Shown in pieces: positions 61,878 to 64,000 of a stretch of DNA of 64,000 nucleotides. The stretch lies in contig CM007991.1 of NCBI GenBank assembly GCA_002189035.1, positions 1,984,001 to 2,048,000 of the forward strand, in the 5' to 3' direction. The DNA comes from Utricularia gibba (Eukaryota; Streptophyta; Magnoliopsida; Lamiales; Lentibulariaceae). The position numbers and the translations under genes were made by a program. Positions within the stretch are counted from its first letter, which is position 1. Every line of letters begins with the position of its first letter. The notes beneath the pieces were generated by a model. The model did no database searches and was not told the origin of the DNA. It saw only the letters and a list, made by a program, of their open reading frames with translations.

Positions 61878-62405
61878 ATCGCCCCTGTTCTGCTCATGGC
61901 TTGAAGTTTTGGATTTCGAAAGTCAAGCAAGTGGAAAGCCTGAGGCAAGAGTAGTGAGATGAGATCACTGCCCATCAGGAGCCAATAACTCCATACAAAA
62001 TACTGCATGTATACACTGTGCCTGTCATTCTTCAGGAGCTTCTTGATTTACACTTTCTGTAGTTTTTGTATGAACTCAAGAAAAACAGCAACACTGCAAA
62101 GTTCATGGCTAAAGGACAGAAGCAGAACACTTGTAACTTGAAAAATCATTGGTACTGTACAGAGAGGGAGCAAAATTTGACTTTTTTTCCCAATGTTCAA
62201 CCTACACTGTATATAGAGAGATACATACATAGCATTATCAACACAAGAGAATATAGCTATTTTCAGTTAGGCCGAATGTACGCTAGAACTAAGCAAAATT
62301 TGTGTTCTGTGAGGGCCATGCTGCTAACTACTAGAGATCAGCCGAGGGGCGGGAAAGCTCGGAGAAATCTTCATTTACCGTTGTGCAGGGATGCTACATT
62401 TGAGA
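61878..62405. other. Convergent 3' flanks of GlcAT14-like and SPA genes
   Basis: 3'UTR sequence; the 142-codon plus frame at 62066-62494 overlaps the SPA 3' end antisense and shows no domain. Confidence 0.5.
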
Positions 62406-64000
62406 CTAAGCCATCTCCAGTAGTTTCACGTTTCCCACAGAGTTCGCTGCTATCAAGGTGGATGAATTCCCACGCCAGCATACAGATGATATGAATACAC
62501 TGGAGTTATCCACTTCGTTGCTGGAGGGTGAATCTGCGAATTTAAATGACAGGGCGGGCATGGGGAAAGCCTTGTGGTACACAAAAACCTGCACTCCAGA
62601 AGTTGTTGGTCAAAGATAAAAAAAAATATAACAGTTGATTTCCTTGAAAAAAAAACTGAATCGAGTGTAAGATGAAAAGGGTGCATCATATACCTCATTT
62701 GTTTCTGAGCCGGTAGCAATATAACCATCGGATACAGATAAGCCAACAAAATTCTGAAACATAATCACAGTTTAATGTAACACTCAATACTAACCACAAA
62801 ACCAGTTTTGCTTAGAAAATAAAAGCAGAGAAAAAAAGGATGGGTGAAGGAAACAATAAAATTACACTAAGGCAACGAATAAATCTCTGAATTACAAGAG
62901 TACCTTCACATTCAAATGGCCGGTATAAGACTGCACAGGGCAGTCAAGCCTTCCAGACGAGGCCATGGACAAATCCCACAACTTTAATGTGTTATCCGTA
63001 GAAGCAGATACCAGCATTGTGGAATCAATGAACTTCACATAGCTCACAGTTTTCTTGTGGCCAACCAGAGTACATAGGGGCTGTTTTGAATTACGAAGAT
63101 CGTAATAATAGATCTTATGATCAGCTGACCCGAATGCAAGTGAACGACTAGAGTCTGTGGGGAACTGGACACAGCAAATATTGGCCCTTGTTTGAATGGT
63201 ACTTACACTTACTCCCTGCAGTAGCAACCCATTTATAGGGAAAAAAGAGTCACTAGACAAGTGATACGGTGATCTATACAACTTATAATCAGATGCTTTG
63301 GTACATTTAGGCGCAAAGCTGACTTCGACCATGTACAAAATCAAAATTACCTGATTGATATTCCAGAGCTTGACAGATCCATCATCACCCCACTAGCCAG
63401 CATCAATGGATCTGCTGTTGAAAAGTCAACAGACCAGACTCGCTTTTGATGTTCTCTCATTTCTGTAAAGGCTTGACTGCGAGTAATATCCCATACCTGA
63501 TAAAAAGAGGAGGCAAAACTCTTGATAATAAGGGCGTGGTAAGAAATCACATGTATCCAAAGCTTAGCTTACCTGCACCACACCTTCAAAGTTACTGGAA
63601 GCAATTTGATTTCTAATGTAGCCATTCCAACATATACTACTGAGCTTTGATTTACTTGTCATCTCAACAATGGGATAATGAATATCTTGATCCATACTCA
63701 AGATTGAATTATATTCAAAAATCTTAATCTTCTTGTTCACACCTGCTGTAGCAAAAAACTCTCCATCACGGTCAAAACAAAGGGAGCACACTAGACTTGA
63801 TGAGTTTAAGAGATCCCCTTGATTCAAATCTGCCTTCACTTTTACCTTACCAAAGTTAAGGTATTTGCATAGTCCTTCTAGAAATGTACTCATCCATCCA
63901 CCTTGCCTCGGTTCAGTGTGCTTCTCCTTTAATTTATGATTACCCATGGAACTTCGTTCAGCTGCTACACCAAAACCATTACCATCATTATTTGTATGAT
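62406..64000 (-). CDS. SPA protein (COP1 partner, SPA3/SPA4-like), C-terminal WD40 part
   Basis: Five exons are inside the window: 64000 (continuing outside)-63573, 63496-63351, 63215-62904, 62753-62694 and 62588-62406. They encode the WD40 propeller of the COP1/SPA family: LVCSLCFDRDGEFFATAGVN, KKIKIFEYN, DIHYPIVEM, SKLSSICWN, VWDITRSQAFTEMREHQKRV, FGSADHKIYYYDLRN, VSYVKFIDSTMLVSASTDNT and the end STLIAANSVGNVKLLEMA. SPA proteins form the CUL4-DDB1-COP1-SPA ligase that degrades HY5, CO and other light regulators in the dark. The WD40 face binds VP motifs. One G is missing in the four-base run at 63388-63391 (LASGGDDGSVKLWNINQ expected). The kinase-like and coiled-coil parts lie beyond 64000. 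Synteny with At1g53090 favours SPA4. Confidence 0.92.

Overview
This is nuclear DNA from a flowering plant, probably a eudicot. Genes carry many short GT-AG introns (often 70-110 bp), and plant-only families are present (SWEET, RHM, MORF, RALF, VQ, SPA, GUB_WAK, plastid L13). About 26 genes plus peptide-gene relics fit in 64 kb, roughly one per 2.5 kb and denser than Arabidopsis. That suggests a very compact genome. The strictosidine-glucosidase-like GH1 gene hints at an asterid, and a small-genome member of Lamiales is conceivable; this is inference only.

Layout. 1-3057 (-): N-terminal half of an EDR1/SIS8-type Raf-like MAPKKK. 4334-4759 (+): VQ protein like SIB1. 4983-6553 (-): aspartyl protease. 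7298-8357 (+): SRR1-like. 8871-10130 (+): coiled-coil organellar protein. 10661-11302 (-): RNA polymerase subunit NRPB12, divergent from 11835-12603 (+), a one-TM protein. 13527-14840 (-): SWEET2. 16164-18258 (+): rhamnose synthase RHM. 18585-19972 (+): plastid L13. 20284-23715 (+): APC6/CDC16. 24104-26404 (+): Rab3GAP2-N protein. 27049-28647 (+): UBC13-type E2. 30801-33094 (+): UBP22-type deubiquitinase. 33897-35715 (-): MORF8/RIP1. 36321-38143 (-): RING-H2 E3. 39641-40559 (-): OB-fold protein. 41130-42687 (-): cysteine-rich peptide gene with two decayed copies. 43210-45883 (-): GH1 beta-glucosidase. 47789-48902 (+): GUB_WAK/WAK_assoc protein. 49195-51366 (-): MATE transporter. 52247-52567 (+): RALF. 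52925-56014 (-): DRP5A. 56320-58425 (-): S4-domain protein. 60230-61877 (+): GlcAT14-like glycosyltransferase. 62406-64000 (-): C-terminal part of a SPA protein.

How the genes relate. There are no operons. Several genes belong to ubiquitin pathways (APC6, UBC13-type E2, UBP22, RING E3, SPA) or organellar gene expression (L13, MORF8, S4). Their adjacency is best read as conserved synteny. From memory, the gene set matches Arabidopsis blocks around At1g78570-At1g78870, At3g14770-At3g15354 and At1g53090-At1g53500.

The most striking general pattern is technical. At least eleven otherwise perfect gene models need one missing base restored, nearly always in a run of G or C, and I found no case needing a base removed. 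In MORF8 two tandem copies of the same ~99-bp coding repeat differ by exactly such a G. This looks like uncorrected homopolymer deletions in the assembly, so automatic annotation would call these genes truncated or split. I found no CRISPR, phage, intact transposon, rRNA or tRNA. The best biological leads are the cysteine-rich peptide cluster, the GH1 enzyme with a large insertion, and two small hairpins.
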